A stretch of 64,000 nucleotides of DNA from Mycoplasmopsis lipofaciens ATCC 35015. Lineage in GTDB: Bacteria; Bacillota_I; Bacilli_A; Mycoplasmatales; Metamycoplasmataceae. This document shows positions 22,092 through 32,432 of this stretch, piece by piece (within the stretch, counting starts at the first letter, position 1; each line of letters opens with the position of its first letter). Made by a program: the position numbers and the translations under genes. The stretch covers positions 1-64,000 of the forward strand of contig NZ_KK365990.1 in the NCBI RefSeq assembly GCF_000686585.1. Reading direction: 5' to 3'. The notes beneath the pieces are model-generated. The model searched no databases, was not told the origin of the DNA, and saw only the letters and a program-made list of their open reading frames with translations.

Positions 22092-22684
22092 TGCAAAAAA
22101 ATAAAAAAATAACATTTCCACTCATTGGTTCGATAATAAATGTTCAAGCCTTTAAATATGATGGCGAACTTTATAGACAGTGAAATGGTGTCAAAGTATT
22201 AAGGAATACAGATCAACATTATGTTTTATTCATTTATAAAACTAAAGTAGCGGAAAGCAAAAAAAGAAGTTGGGTGTACCGCGAACCTGTTATATGATTT
22301 TTACCTAAAAATAATATGTATAATGCTTTAATTTTGTTGAAACCTAAACAAAATTACATTTATATTAATTTGGCTTCTAAACCTTTTTATGAAGATAATA
22401 CAATAAAATTTATTGATTATGATATTGATGTAAAATGTTATCCTACACGAAATTTAAATATTGTAGATAAAGAAGAGTTTTTGGAAAATTCGCAAAAATA
22501 TAAATACTCCAAAAAATTAATTCGTTTAATATATAACTCATTATCAGATATTGTTGAAAAATATGATAATAACGAATATTTTTTCAATTTAGATGTTATA
22601 AACTACTATATTAATATGGCAAAAAAAGATAAATCATTAAATATTTTTTTTAGAATGTCTAAAAATAATAAAAAGAGAAAATAA
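22091..22684 (+). CDS. DUF402 domain protein
   Basis: A 197-residue protein with the DUF402 fold: RQWNGVKVLRN, SWVYREPVIWFLPKN, then YINLASKPFYEDNTIKFIDYDIDVKCYP and VDKEEF, the acidic metal-binding block of the family. In Staphylococcus and Bacillus, relatives act as nucleoside tri/diphosphatases; that activity is inferred here. Coupled to the metalloprotease lipoprotein by a 1-base overlap, an unexplained pairing. Confidence 0.82.
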
Positions 22685-22723
22685 TAAAAATATAGGATTA
22701 AAATCATATCCTATATTTTTATT
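22683..22723. terminator. Bidirectional terminator between convergent genes
   Basis: A 16-bp perfect inverted repeat (AATAAAAATATAGGAT / ATCCTATATTTTTATT) overlaps both stop codons and provides a T-run on each strand. Confidence 0.85.
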
Positions 22724-24371
22724 AAATTTGTGTAAGTGTAACTATAACCATTGGTTCTTTATCAAATGATTTAAAGAATTTTTTTCTAATTAAATGTCTA
22801 GCTTTATTTTGAAAATCTCTAATACCTTCAAATGTTTCTGTTTCAATTAATTTTAATAAAACTGACTTCACAAAATCGGTAGCTTCTTTTTTTAATTCTT
22901 TATCTATAACACCAATAAAATTAATTTGAGTTTTTCCAATTAATAATTTACTTTTTGGATTATATTGTGATGAAACCAATATAACACCTTCTCTTCCAAG
23001 CGCTTCTCTTTCACTAATAACTTCTGAACTAATGTCTCCAATACCAAAACCATCAATAATAGTATCACCTATTTCTTTTATTTTACCTCTTGCACCATTT
23101 AATTTACCATTAGCTATATGTATAACACGACCATTTTGTAATAATATACAATGGTTTTTTTTGATTTTGGCTTCTTCGGTTATATACATTGAGGCATCTG
23201 ATAAATATCTAAATAAACCTTGAATTGGAATTACGTAAGTCGGATTTAATGCTTTTACTAAATCTATTAAATCTTGTCTAGCAGGTCTATGACGATAAAA
23301 TTCGGTAGATGTTACACTTGCAACTTTTGGAGTTATGCGAGTTATGTCATCTAGCATAATAGCTTCCAATTTTTCAAGTCCATTAATAGCGGGAGCAATC
23401 ATGATTACTACATCAGATTTTTCTAATTTCAAGAAAACATCATTATTGTCTGTTATTCTTAAAAATCTTGAATACAATCTTTCTATAGCACCAGTTACTA
23501 AAACAACAGCGTTTGGTGTTTTGTTTGCTAATTTATAATCAATTAATTCTGGCAATTTTAATTCTGGGTGTGCCTTTTTTATTAAATTAAATATTTGACC
23601 ATATGTTTTACCATAAGTAATAACAGGTCTATTAGTTTCATATGCTAGTTCAAGAATTTGATGAATAGATACCATTTCTTCATCATATGCTCCAATTATT
23701 ATTCTTTCATCAGCTTTCGCAGATAAAAATATATCTTTTATACTTTGGGGTAAATTTATTTTATCAATTGCCTTACCTTCATAGTTGGCTCTACCTGAAT
23801 CTACCATTAAAGCCAATACTTTTCTTTTTGTAAATACTTTTTTTAGTTCATTAAAGTTTAAACATCCGTATATGCCTAAATTACCTTCAACAAAATTTGA
23901 CATAAATAATATATCTCCACTTGGTGTGATAAAATCAAAACCAATATGTCCTGGCATTGAACCAGCTAATTCTAGCGGCTGAACAAAAATTTCACCAATT
24001 TTAGATAATTTATTCAAAACATTAATTTTATAGTTTTTATTAGGTATTTTATATTTTGATAAACGGTCAGCAATCATAATTTTGTTAAATGCTGATGTAT
24101 ATATTTGAAGATTTGGAATTAACATTAATAATCATGGTAATGCACTAAAAGATTCATTTTTTACATCACTAATAAAAATTCCTTCAATTTTATCTTGCTT
24201 TTTTACTAAATAATCAAAAGAAGGTATTAAAGTATCAACTCCATTGTTTGTATTTATTGGAATTTTTGTTCCTGAATTTATGATATAAATTTTTTCATTA
24301 TATTCAATTACATAACAATTTTTTCCATTTTCATATAACCCTCCAAGGGCAAAAATATTAATATTATTCAT
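22722..24371 (-). CDS. RNase J-family protein without metal-binding motifs
   Basis: A 549-residue beta-lactamase/beta-CASP protein co-linear with RNase J. The start FALGGLYENGKNCYVIEYNEK matches the RNase J N terminus, but the metal-binding HxHxDH is replaced by SDVKNESF (residues about 67-75), GDF becomes SNF, the second His of HSIPG becomes GSMPG, and PYHGEYR becomes PIQGLFR. The C-terminal domain (IDKELKKEATDFVK...KARHLIRKKFFK) is well kept. It is therefore probably a non-catalytic partner of the canonical RNase J at 47208-49043, like RNase J2 in other Firmicutes but more decayed. Reads through one TGA at about 24129. GGAGG ribosome site. Confidence 0.88.
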
Positions 24372-24472
24372 TTATTCCTCCGATTGAATTATTTTGTAGA
24401 TTAATTTAATGCAAGTAAATCTTTAATTTCAATTATATATAATATGCTTATTTTTAATATTATTTTTATTTA

Positions 24473-25207
24473 TTAACAAATTCTTTCAGTTTTATTTTTG
24501 CTAAATTGTTCATATTTATTAATTTTATTTTTTTTAATTGTTTTTAGTTTTACTACCATTGTGAATTCGCCTTTTGAACTACCTTCTTCAAGTAACTTTG
24601 ATATTTCATTAGCTGAACCGCGATAGTGTTGTTCGTGTAATTTAGTCAATTCTCTTGCTAAAAAGATTTCGGCATTATCGCTATGAATAGCATAAATATC
24701 TTCTAGAAAATTATTTATTTTATGTGGCGAAACATAAAATATATATGCATTTTGTTCATTGAATTCTTCTATTTGTTTTTTTCTTTGAGATGATTTTTCT
24801 TTGGGAAAACCCAAAAAAGTAAATGTATTTGATAAACCACTTAAAGCCATAGCACTTATTGCTGCATTAACTCCAGGTATTAACTCTAATTGAATATCAT
24901 TTGATCGCGCTTCTTTAATTAATTCAAATCCTGGATCGCTTATTAATGGCATTCCAGCATCACTTACTAAAGCAATGTCAATATTATTTTTAATTATTTT
25001 TTTAATAAGTCCTTTTGCACTATTTTTTTCATTATCTTTATTGTAAGTTAATAATGGTTTATTTATTTTATAAAAAGTTAATAATTTTTTAGTTACTCTT
25101 GTATCTTCACAAGCAATAAAGTCAACTTTCTTTAGTGTTTCTATAGCTCTAAAAGTTATATCTTTTAAATTACCAATAGGTGTTCCTACAATATATATCT
25201 TACTCAT
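24473..25207 (-). CDS. rsmI: 16S rRNA (cytidine(1402)-2'-O)-methyltransferase
   Basis: A 244-residue SAM-dependent methyltransferase of the tetrapyrrole-methylase fold: YIVGTPIGNLKDIT, ACEDTRVTKKLL, VSDAGMPLISDPG and IPGVNAAISAMALSGL in the standard order. ATG 25207 follows GGAGAATT; an upstream in-frame ATG at 25219 sits inside that ribosome site and is rejected. It overlaps holB by 8 bp and is the last gene of the dnaX operon. Confidence 0.94.
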   Translation of the reverse strand: MSKIYIVGTPIGNLKDITFRAIETLKKVDFIACEDTRVTKKLLTFYKINKPLLTYNKDNEKNSAKGLIKKIIKNNIDIALVSDAGMPLISDPGFELIKEARSNDIQLELIPGVNAAISAMALSGLSNTFTFLGFPKEKSSQRKKQIEEFNEQNAYIFYVSPHKINNFLEDIYAIHSDNAEIFLARELTKLHEQHYRGSANEISKLLEEGSSKGEFTMVVKLKTIKKNKINKYEQFSKNKTERIC

Positions 25208-26117
25208 AATTCTCCACAATCTTAATTAATAATTTTTCAATTTGTAAGAAGTAATTAGCATTGGTTTTTATTTTTTGTAAAAATATTTCTATATCTTTAA
25301 AACAAGCATATACGTTAAATTTATTTTTTTTCATTTTTTGATAAATTTTTTTGTATTTGTCATTGTTTATTTTAATATGTTTTCAATTTCATGAATAAAT
25401 GAATTGCAATGATTTAATTAATATTAAAAATTCATTTTTCATATCTTTTTTTGTATATTTTGATAAAAATGTATATAAATAAAAAGGATTTGAAAAGCTT
25501 TCGTTTACATTATCTATAAGAGAATTAATTAAAGAAATAGAATTTTCATCAACAGTATTTTTTATTAGATTTATATCAGAAAAAATATGACTATATCATC
25601 AAGCCTCATTTTCAGAATATTTTTGATTTAATAATTCTTTTTCAATTTCACTTTGACTTTGAACTTCAACTCTTATAATAATAGATCTCGATTTTATTGT
25701 TTCTAATATTTTGTTTATATTTGATGTTGTTAATATAAAACATACATTATTGGAAGGTTCTTCAATAGTTTTTAATAATGAATTTAAAGCTTGTATTGAA
25801 GCATTTTCAATATTTTTAAAAATAATAATTTTTGGTTCATTGATTAAAAAAGAAGTAACACTTGAATTTTCAAATGTTTCTATTATTTTTTCTTTATTTA
25901 AATTTTTTTCATTGTCTTTATTTTCAAAAATTTTAACATTGTGTGGTAAAGTATCTTGATGTAAATCTTTTAAATCTTTTTGTAAAATTTTGTTTATCAT
26001 ATATATTAAAGAATCATCAACATTCTTATTTTGTTGACAATTTAATAAATAACAATGACTTAATTTATTATCTTTAATAGAATTAGAAATGATTTTTTTT
26101 AAGTTTTCTGAAATCAT
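25200..26117 (-). CDS. holB: DNA polymerase III delta' subunit
   Basis: A 305-residue clamp-loader subunit. The N-terminal AAA-like region (NKLSHCYLLNC) lacks a working Walker A motif, as expected for delta'; the segment IIIFKNIENASIQALNSLLKTIEEPSNNVCFILTT and the sensor ESIKSRS region are typical. TGA at about 25596-25601 encodes two Trp, so the protein continues to TAA 25200. Overlaps tmk and rsmI at its ends, consistent with one polycistronic mRNA. Confidence 0.9.
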
Positions 26118-26767
26118 TAATTTACCTCATTAAATCATTTAGTAAATTTAGTGTTTTTAAATAATTTATTTATAGCTTCTTCTAAGACTTTTTCAATAGT
26201 TTGTGTAGCATCTATAATTATAAATCTATCTTTCTCTTGTTTTATTAATTTTTTATAACCTTCATAAACTTTATTATGAAAGTCATTAGTTTCATTATCT
26301 AATCTATCCTGTATTAATCTGCCTTCTTGTCTTCTTTTTTTGCTTTCTTCTGGAGAAATATCAAAAAAGAAGGTTATATCTGGAATAGTATTTTCAATAA
26401 TTAACATAGTCATTTTTTTTACGTATTCTAAGCCTAAATTTCTTGCATAACCTTGATATGCATAAAAACTATCTATATATCTATCACATAATACCAACTT
26501 ATTTTCTTTTAAAGAAGGTCAAATAACTCTCTCTAAATGTATTCTTCTACTAGTTGTATATAATAAAGCTTCAGCTATGGATGAAAGTTTAGAATTTTTA
26601 TTTAAAATCAATTCTCTAATTTTTTCGGCTTCTAAAATATCTTTACCACCTGGCTCTCGTGTTAAAATGTATTTTAATTGAGGTTTTATTTTAATAAGTT
26701 TATTAATTATTTTGGTAATTATTGTTGTTTTGCCACTACCATCTGGTCCCTCAAAAGTAATAAACAT
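26117..26767 (-). CDS. tmk: Thymidylate kinase
   Basis: A 216-residue kinase making dTDP from dTMP. P-loop [11 protein letters not shown] at the N terminus, REPGG (DR(Y/H) precursor block), [16 protein letters not shown], and a lid [11 protein letters not shown]. Two TGA Trp codons, one just before the C terminus (KWFNEVN). Ends in a TAATG overlap with holB; 9 bp after recR. Confidence 0.95.
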
Positions 26768-26776
26768 ATTAACCTC

Positions 26777-27370
26777 CTATTTATTGTTTCTATTTTTTAT
26801 TGATTGTCTTATTGTATATGAGTCTAAATAATAAATGTTAGAACCCATAGGTAAACCAATTGCTGCTCTAGTTGCTTTAAATTTATTTAATTCAAGTAAT
26901 TTTATCAAATGAGTTGTCGTTGCTTCGCCTTCAAGTGTTGGGCTAAGAACAATTATTATTTCATCAAACTGTTTAGCTTTAACAAAATCAATTAACTCTT
27001 GATATTTATAATCTTTGTTGTTTAATTGATCTTTTAAATTTAATAAAAAAGGTAAAGCATAATAATATCCATGATAAAAATTCTCAATTTCTTCAAATTT
27101 TTTAATTGTTGTTGCGTTTTCAACAACCATTAAAATGTTGTATCGAGATTTGTCATTACAAATAAGACAAATATTAAATTCTTTTAAAAAATGACATTGT
27201 TCACAATATGAAATATTATTTTTTACGTTTTTTATTAATTCAATTAATTCATCGATATATTCATCATTTGAATTAAGTAAAAAATTAGTCATTTTATTAG
27301 CTTGTTTTTTACTAATACCAGGAATAGTATTAAATTTTTTATTCAATTTTTCAATTGTTTCAATTTTCAT
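26777..27370 (-). CDS. recR: Recombination mediator RecR
   Basis: A 197-residue protein that with RecO/RecF loads RecA at gaps. Helix-hairpin-helix region at the N terminus (IPGISKKQANKM), four-Cys zinc finger CEQCHFLKEFNICLIC, and a Toprim domain (ILMVVENATTIKKFEE) with VLSPTLEGEATTTHL. Length as usual. Overlaps ybaB by 1 bp. Confidence 0.94.
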   Translation of the reverse strand: MKIETIEKLNKKFNTIPGISKKQANKMTNFLLNSNDEYIDELIELIKNVKNNISYCEQCHFLKEFNICLICNDKSRYNILMVVENATTIKKFEEIENFYHGYYYALPFLLNLKDQLNNKDYKYQELIDFVKAKQFDEIIIVLSPTLEGEATTTHLIKLLELNKFKATRAAIGLPMGSNIYYLDSYTIRQSIKNRNNK

Positions 27371-27660
27371 TAGAATCCAAATCCACCTGGAATTTGTGGC
27401 ATAATTTTTTCTTGTTCTTCGTCAATATGATTAAATAACTCATTAATTGTTAGTGTTAATAAATCTTCTATTGTTTCAGCATCTTCAGGATCTAATAAAA
27501 TAGTTTCTTTTATTCTTATTGATACTATTTTTTTGCTTCCCTTAGCAGTTACTTCAATACCTTGTTTTTCCATTGAAAAAACTTCTTCCATAAAAGCTTC
27601 TTGTTTAGCTTGGATTTCATTTTGCAATTTTTGCATTTTTCTTAACATTGCTTGATCCAT
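27370..27660 (-). CDS. YbaB/EbfC nucleoid-associated protein
   Basis: A 96-residue dimeric DNA-binding protein of the YbaB/EbfC family: LRKMQKLQNEIQAKQEAF, then VTAKGSKKIVSIRI, and the acidic middle DPEDAETIEDLLTL. The position between dnaX and recR is the classic conserved one. Confidence 0.94.
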   Translation of the reverse strand: MDQAMLRKMQKLQNEIQAKQEAFMEEVFSMEKQGIEVTAKGSKKIVSIRIKETILLDPEDAETIEDLLTLTINELFNHIDEEQEKIMPQIPGGFGF

Positions 27661-27673
27661 AATTTATCTCCTT

Positions 27674-29515
27674 TTAATCGTTTGCATTTTCTAATTTTAA
27701 CAATAATTCTGAAGTAGGCGTTTCAGATTTTTCTATAATAATTGGGCCTAATTTTGTAATTTCAGGTATTTCATTATTAATTATTGCTATTTGAGTTTTT
27801 TGAGCAATTCTTTTGTACTCCTCAATATCATCATAAACAAATAAGTGTTTATAACCATCAAGATAATCTACAAAAAAGTTTTGAATAACTTGATTATAAC
27901 AATTATCATTAATGAAATTTAATGCAGGGATATCATCTGAAACAAAAAACAGAAAATTTTTTCCCGCAGCAAGTAATTTTAATTTTGATAAAGCTTTAAT
28001 TAAGCCTTTGTAATTTTGATTAATTGTAACTTTTATTGCGGTTTTTAGTTTTTCTTTACATAATTTATAAAAATCCATGTCTTCTGATTGAAAAAGTAAA
28101 TTTTGTATATCTTTTTCATTCAATTTATTTTTAAATGATGTTCTATCTTGATAGTTTTGAAAATCTAATTTTGAAGTAATTTGATTAATTTGTTGAGTCT
28201 CCTCATCTAGTGAAATTTCAGCAGTTTTTATTAAACCATCATCTACTTCACTTGTGAATTCATTATTTTCATATGTATTTGATAACAACTCATCATTAAT
28301 TGTTTGAATATCATCATTGTTTTTATTTGCTTCTAAAACCATTTCTTGTGTTTTTTCTAAAACATTTTCAATTGAATCTTTTTGGATTTTTGTGGTTTTT
28401 TCAGTATCCATTTTTCTCTCCTGTTTGTTTATAAAATTATTTTTATTATTTTTATTAATTTCATTTATTTTTATTAGATATAGTTCAATCAATTGAAATA
28501 CATTTTCAGAATAAATTGACTCTTTTATTAGTTTGTATAATAATTCAGACACTTTAAAAGCAAATGGAATATCAATTTGTAAATTTTGTAATTCATCTAA
28601 TGTTGTTCATTCTAATAATTTTTCATCGTATGTGCTATTATAAATTAAATAATCTTTTAATAAATTTATAAAACCTTCAATAAATTGATTAGAATCGATG
28701 CCACCATTTTTAAGATCATTGAAAATTTTTAAGCACTCTTTAATATTGTTTTTATATAAATTATTTGTTATTTGGATTAGACTATCATTTGAAGTAATTC
28801 CGAAAGCATAAACAACATCTTCAAAACGAATTTCACCTGCACCATAAGCACTTGCTTGATCAACAATAGACAAAGCATCCCTCATTCCACCGGTTGCTAA
28901 TCTTGCGATGTATTTAATCGTTTCTTCTTCATATTTTATTTTTTCTTTATCCAAAACAAATTTTATTTGCTCAATTAATACATCATTTGTCATTTTTCTA
29001 AAGTTGTATCTTTGCACTCTAGATAATATTGTTAAAGGAATTTTTTGTGGGTCAGTGGTTGCTAAAATAAATATTGCATGTTGTGGCGGTTCTTCTAATG
29101 TTTTTAAAAGTGCATTAAACGCTCCTTTTGATAACATGTGAACTTCATCAATTATATAAACTTTATAATTACCTTTTGAAGGTGTGTGTTGTATTTTATC
29201 TTTAAGTTCTCTTATTTCATTTACACCATTATTAGATGCAGCATCCATTTCAATAATGTCAAAATTATTGTCAATATTATTTAAACAATTATCACATAAT
29301 TCACTTAAATTTTCACAATGCCCACAATTCAAAATAGCAGCAAAAATTTTTGCAACTGATGTTTTTCCAACTCCTCTTGGACCACTAAATAAGTATGCAT
29401 GACTGATTTTGTGATTCAAAATAGCATTTTTTAATGTGATTATAATATGATTTTGTCCTTTAACATCATCAAAAGTTTTAGGACGATATTTTCTATATAA
29501 AGCTTTATAAGACAT
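27674..29515 (-). CDS. dnaX: DNA polymerase III subunits gamma/tau
   Basis: A 613-residue clamp-loader ATPase. AAA+ core at residues 1-250: Walker A GPRGVGKTS near 45, zinc module CGHC...LCDNC near 64-79, Walker B IIDEVHMLS near 122 and LSRVQRYNF (sensor/arginine finger). The C-terminal half is a Lys/Glu/Asn-rich linker plus tau-like domain that would bind PolC. A TGA near 28604 is Trp. No frameshift site for a separate short gamma form is evident. First gene of the dnaX-ybaB-recR-tmk-holB-rsmI operon. Confidence 0.94.
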
Positions 29516-29539
29516 TAAACCTCCAAATGTTGTTTAGGT

Positions 29540-29545
29540 ATTATA
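29540..29545 (-). promoter_or_regulatory. -10 box of the dnaX operon
   Basis: TATAAT on the minus strand, about 24 nt upstream of the dnaX ATG, with GGAGG between (29519-29523). The 281-bp divergent region to gpmI (29516-29796) is otherwise AT-rich with nothing else I can support. Confidence 0.5.
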
Positions 29546-29796
29546 TTATGTATATCATATACTAAATACAACATTAATATAAACATAATAAATCATTATT
29601 TTTAGTTAAAAATATAATTTGTTTTATTTGAACTTATTTTGCAGTTATTTTAGTAGAAAATTTTAATTTTTTTATAAATGTGAAAAAAATAATTTCATAT
29701 TTACTATTATGATTTATTAATTAAAACATACATAAGTTTAAAAAAATATTAAAATATAAGTTAATTTATTACTAATACAAATTTTTAAGGAGAAAT

Positions 29797-31296
29797 ATGA
29801 ATAAAAAAGTTGTTTTAATTGTTATTGATGGATTAGGGTTACGTGATGCTGTGGAAGGAAATGCTGTTAAGTTAGCTGAAACTCCAACAATTGATAATTT
29901 ATTAGCAAATTATCCAAATAGTGTTTTACAAGCTAGTGGTGAATTTGTTGGATTACCAAAAGGACAAATGGGAAATAGTGAAGTAGGGCATTTAAACATT
30001 GGAGCTGGAACAGTTGTATATACTGGTTTAAGCTTAATTAATAAAGCTATGAACGATGGAACATTTGAAAAAAATGAAGTATTTAATGATGTTTTTAATG
30101 ATGTTGAGAAAAAAGATTCAACATTACATCTTATGGGTCTTTTAAGTCCTGGAGGAGTTCACTCTTTAGAAGATCATTTATTCAGATTGTTAGATATGGC
30201 ACATGCAAAAGGTTTAAAAAATGTTTCGGTACATGCCTTTGGGGATGGTCGTGATGTGGCTCCTAAATCAATTCTTACATCTTTGGAAAAATTACAAGCA
30301 AAATGCGATGAATTTGGCTATAAAATAGCATCTATTGGTGGAAGATTCTGAGGAATGGATCGTGATAAAATGTTTGATAGAGTTGAAAAACACTATGATG
30401 CACTTTTAGGAATTGGCGATAAAACATTCACTAATGCTATCGATTATGTTAATCAACAATATGCAGAAGAAATTACAGATGAGTTTTTAGCACCTGCTTT
30501 TAATCCTGAAGCTAAAATGATTCAAAATAATGATTCTATTATATTTTTTAATTTTAGACCAGATAGAGCAAGACAATTAACACATTTATTTATTGGCTCT
30601 AAACTTTATGACATTAGTCCAAAACATCCTATTAAAATATCAAAATTTGCTTCAATGATGAAATATGAAGGAATTGATACATTAATAGCTTTTGATGAAA
30701 TGGATGTGCCAATGCCAATTGGAAAAGCTATTGAAATTGCAGGAAAAAGTCAATTACATTTGGCTGAAACTCAAAAATATGCACATGTTACATATTTTAT
30801 GGATGGTGGTAAAGATATTGAATTTAAAAATTCGCATAGAATAATGGTTCCTTCATTAAAAGTTGAAAGTTATGCTGATGCACCTAAAATGAGTGCAGAA
30901 GGAATAACTGATGAATTAATTAAAAATGCATTGAATTATGATTTAACGATTATGAATTATGCAAATCCAGATATGGTAGGTCACACTGGTAATTTGAAAT
31001 CTACTATTGAAGCTGTTTCATGATTAGATAAACAATTAAAAAGAGTTGTAGAATTTGCGGAACAAAATAATATTACAGTTTTCATTACAGCTGATCATGG
31101 TAATAGTGAAGTTATGTTAGATAAAAATAATAAACCTGCAACTAAACATACTGAAAATCCTGTATTTTTAATTTGTACAGACAAATCAATTAAATTAGTT
31201 GATGGTAAATTAGCAAATGTAGCACCTACAATTTTAGATTATATGGGAGTTACAATTCCAAAAGAAATGGATGAAAAATCTGTTTTAATTAAATAA
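29797..31296 (+). CDS. gpmI: 2,3-bisphosphoglycerate-independent phosphoglycerate mutase
   Basis: A 499-residue glycolytic enzyme interconverting 3- and 2-phosphoglycerate with two metal ions. Metal-site sequence VVLIVIDGLGLRD at the start, GNSEVGHLNIG with the phosphoserine in GQMGNSEVGH, HAFGDGRDVAPKS, GRFWGMDRDK and TADHGNSEVM in order. Several TGA codons are Trp. AAGGAG ribosome site. A monocistronic gene ending at its own terminator. Confidence 0.96.
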
Positions 31297-31303
31297 AATT
31301 AAT

Positions 31304-31347
31304 AAGCAAACAAACAATTAAATTCTTTTAGTTTTGTTTGCTTTTTT
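31304..31347 (+). terminator. Terminator after gpmI
   Basis: An 11-bp stem (AAGCAAACAAA / TTTGTTTGCTT) with an 18-nt loop and a T-run. Confidence 0.75.
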
Positions 31348-31360
31348 ATTATTTAATATA

Positions 31361-31366
31361 TATAAT
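31361..31366 (+). promoter_or_regulatory. -10 box giving a leaderless HAD gene
   Basis: TATAAT ends 6 nt before ATG 31373; no Shine-Dalgarno sequence. Confidence 0.55.
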
Positions 31367-31372
31367 TTTTTT

Positions 31373-32245
31373 ATGAATAAAAAATTGATAAAAAGAATTA
31401 TTTTTAGTGATGTGGATGGAACTATTTATGGTTTTCCACACAAAAAGTTATTGCCTCCTGTTAAAGAATCTGTTTTAAATGCAATTAAACAATATGATAT
31501 TGAATTTGTTTTAGATACAGGTAACCCTCCTTTTAAAAAAATTATTGATTTAGCTAATAATTTATATTCAAGATATGCAATATGTGCAAATGGTGCAGCA
31601 ATTTTTGATGTTAAAGAGCAAAAATTTTTAAATATTTTTCATATGGATTTATCAGAAACTAAAAAATTATTTGATATTGTATTAAAAAATAATGGACAAT
31701 TATATTATTTTGGAATTAATAAATATTATCTCTATAACATAACCCCAGATATGAAAGAATTTTTAACAAACTTTAATGAATATTCGAATTGAGTTGAGGA
31801 CGGTTCAATACCAGAAGATATTTATAAAGTTGAGGTTATGGGCGACTTTGACATTGTAAAAAATATATATGAAAGCATTAAAGATACTATAAATTTAAAT
31901 ATTATTTATTTTGGTTCTCATATAGAAATAACAGCTAAAAATATTGATAAAGGTTCAGGCATTAAATGAATGTGTGATAATGTTTTTAATGCTGATATTA
32001 ATCATGTTATGAGTATCGGAGATGGTGATAATGATATAGCAATGTTTCAAAATACTGGTTATTCATATGCTATGGATAATGCACTTCCAAGAGTTAAGAG
32101 TCATGCTAAATATTATACAAGCGATGTTAATCAAAACGGTTTGGGCGAAGCAATAAATGATTATATTTTTAGAACATCTTTAGATATCGAACGTCAAGAA
32201 AAAGAAATAAGATATGAAAAACAAAAACTTCACGGCAAATATTAA
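31373..32245 (+). CDS. HAD-family (Cof-type) sugar/nucleotide phosphatase
   Basis: A 290-residue HAD-IIB hydrolase. Motif I FSDVDGTIYG at residues about 11-20, motif II LDTGNPP, Lys of motif III near DKGSGIKW and motif IV GDGDNDIAMF near residue 222. The Cof cap domain lies between. Substrate unknown; such enzymes in mycoplasmas dephosphorylate sugar phosphates and flavin or nucleotide phosphates. In-frame upstream ATG at 31334 overlaps the gpmI terminator and is rejected. Confidence 0.88.
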
Positions 32246-32298
32246 TTAATTCAAATAACTATAAAATGGTGTTTTTTGAATTAAATCAAAAAATATAT

Positions 32299-32340
32299 AA
32301 ATAGTAGTTTAGATATTTTTTAAAACTAAATTACTATTTT
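32299..32340 (+). terminator. Terminator-like hairpin before secA
   Basis: A 14-bp stem (AAATAGTAGTTTAG / CTAAATTACTATTT) with one G-U pair, followed by T residues. A second, longer-looped hairpin (TTAATTCAAA / TTTGAATTAA, 32246-32284) precedes it. Together they probably end the HAD transcript. Confidence 0.7.
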
Positions 32341-32417
32341 TTATATTCTCAATTATTTTAAATAGTTACTTACTATATGTTTTTATGTTAAATATTAATA
32401 TTCATATTGATATTTAG

Positions 32418-32423
32418 TATAAA
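32418..32423 (+). promoter_or_regulatory. -10 box of secA
   Basis: TATAAA in the context ATATTTAGTATAAAATT, 9 nt before the secA ATG. No ribosome site; probably leaderless or nearly so. The upstream element ATATTTAGTATA also precedes secG (61158-61171). Confidence 0.5.
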
Positions 32424-32432
32424 ATTAAAATT

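Noticed and set aside
23032-23982. Plus-strand reading frames inside the RNase J paralogue
   Set aside because: They lie antisense to a well-supported gene, have no ribosome sites and show no protein-like motif.
27674-29515. Programmed -1 frameshift in dnaX as in E. coli
   Set aside because: I found no slippery A-AAA-AAG heptamer with a following stem, and the full tau frame reads through.
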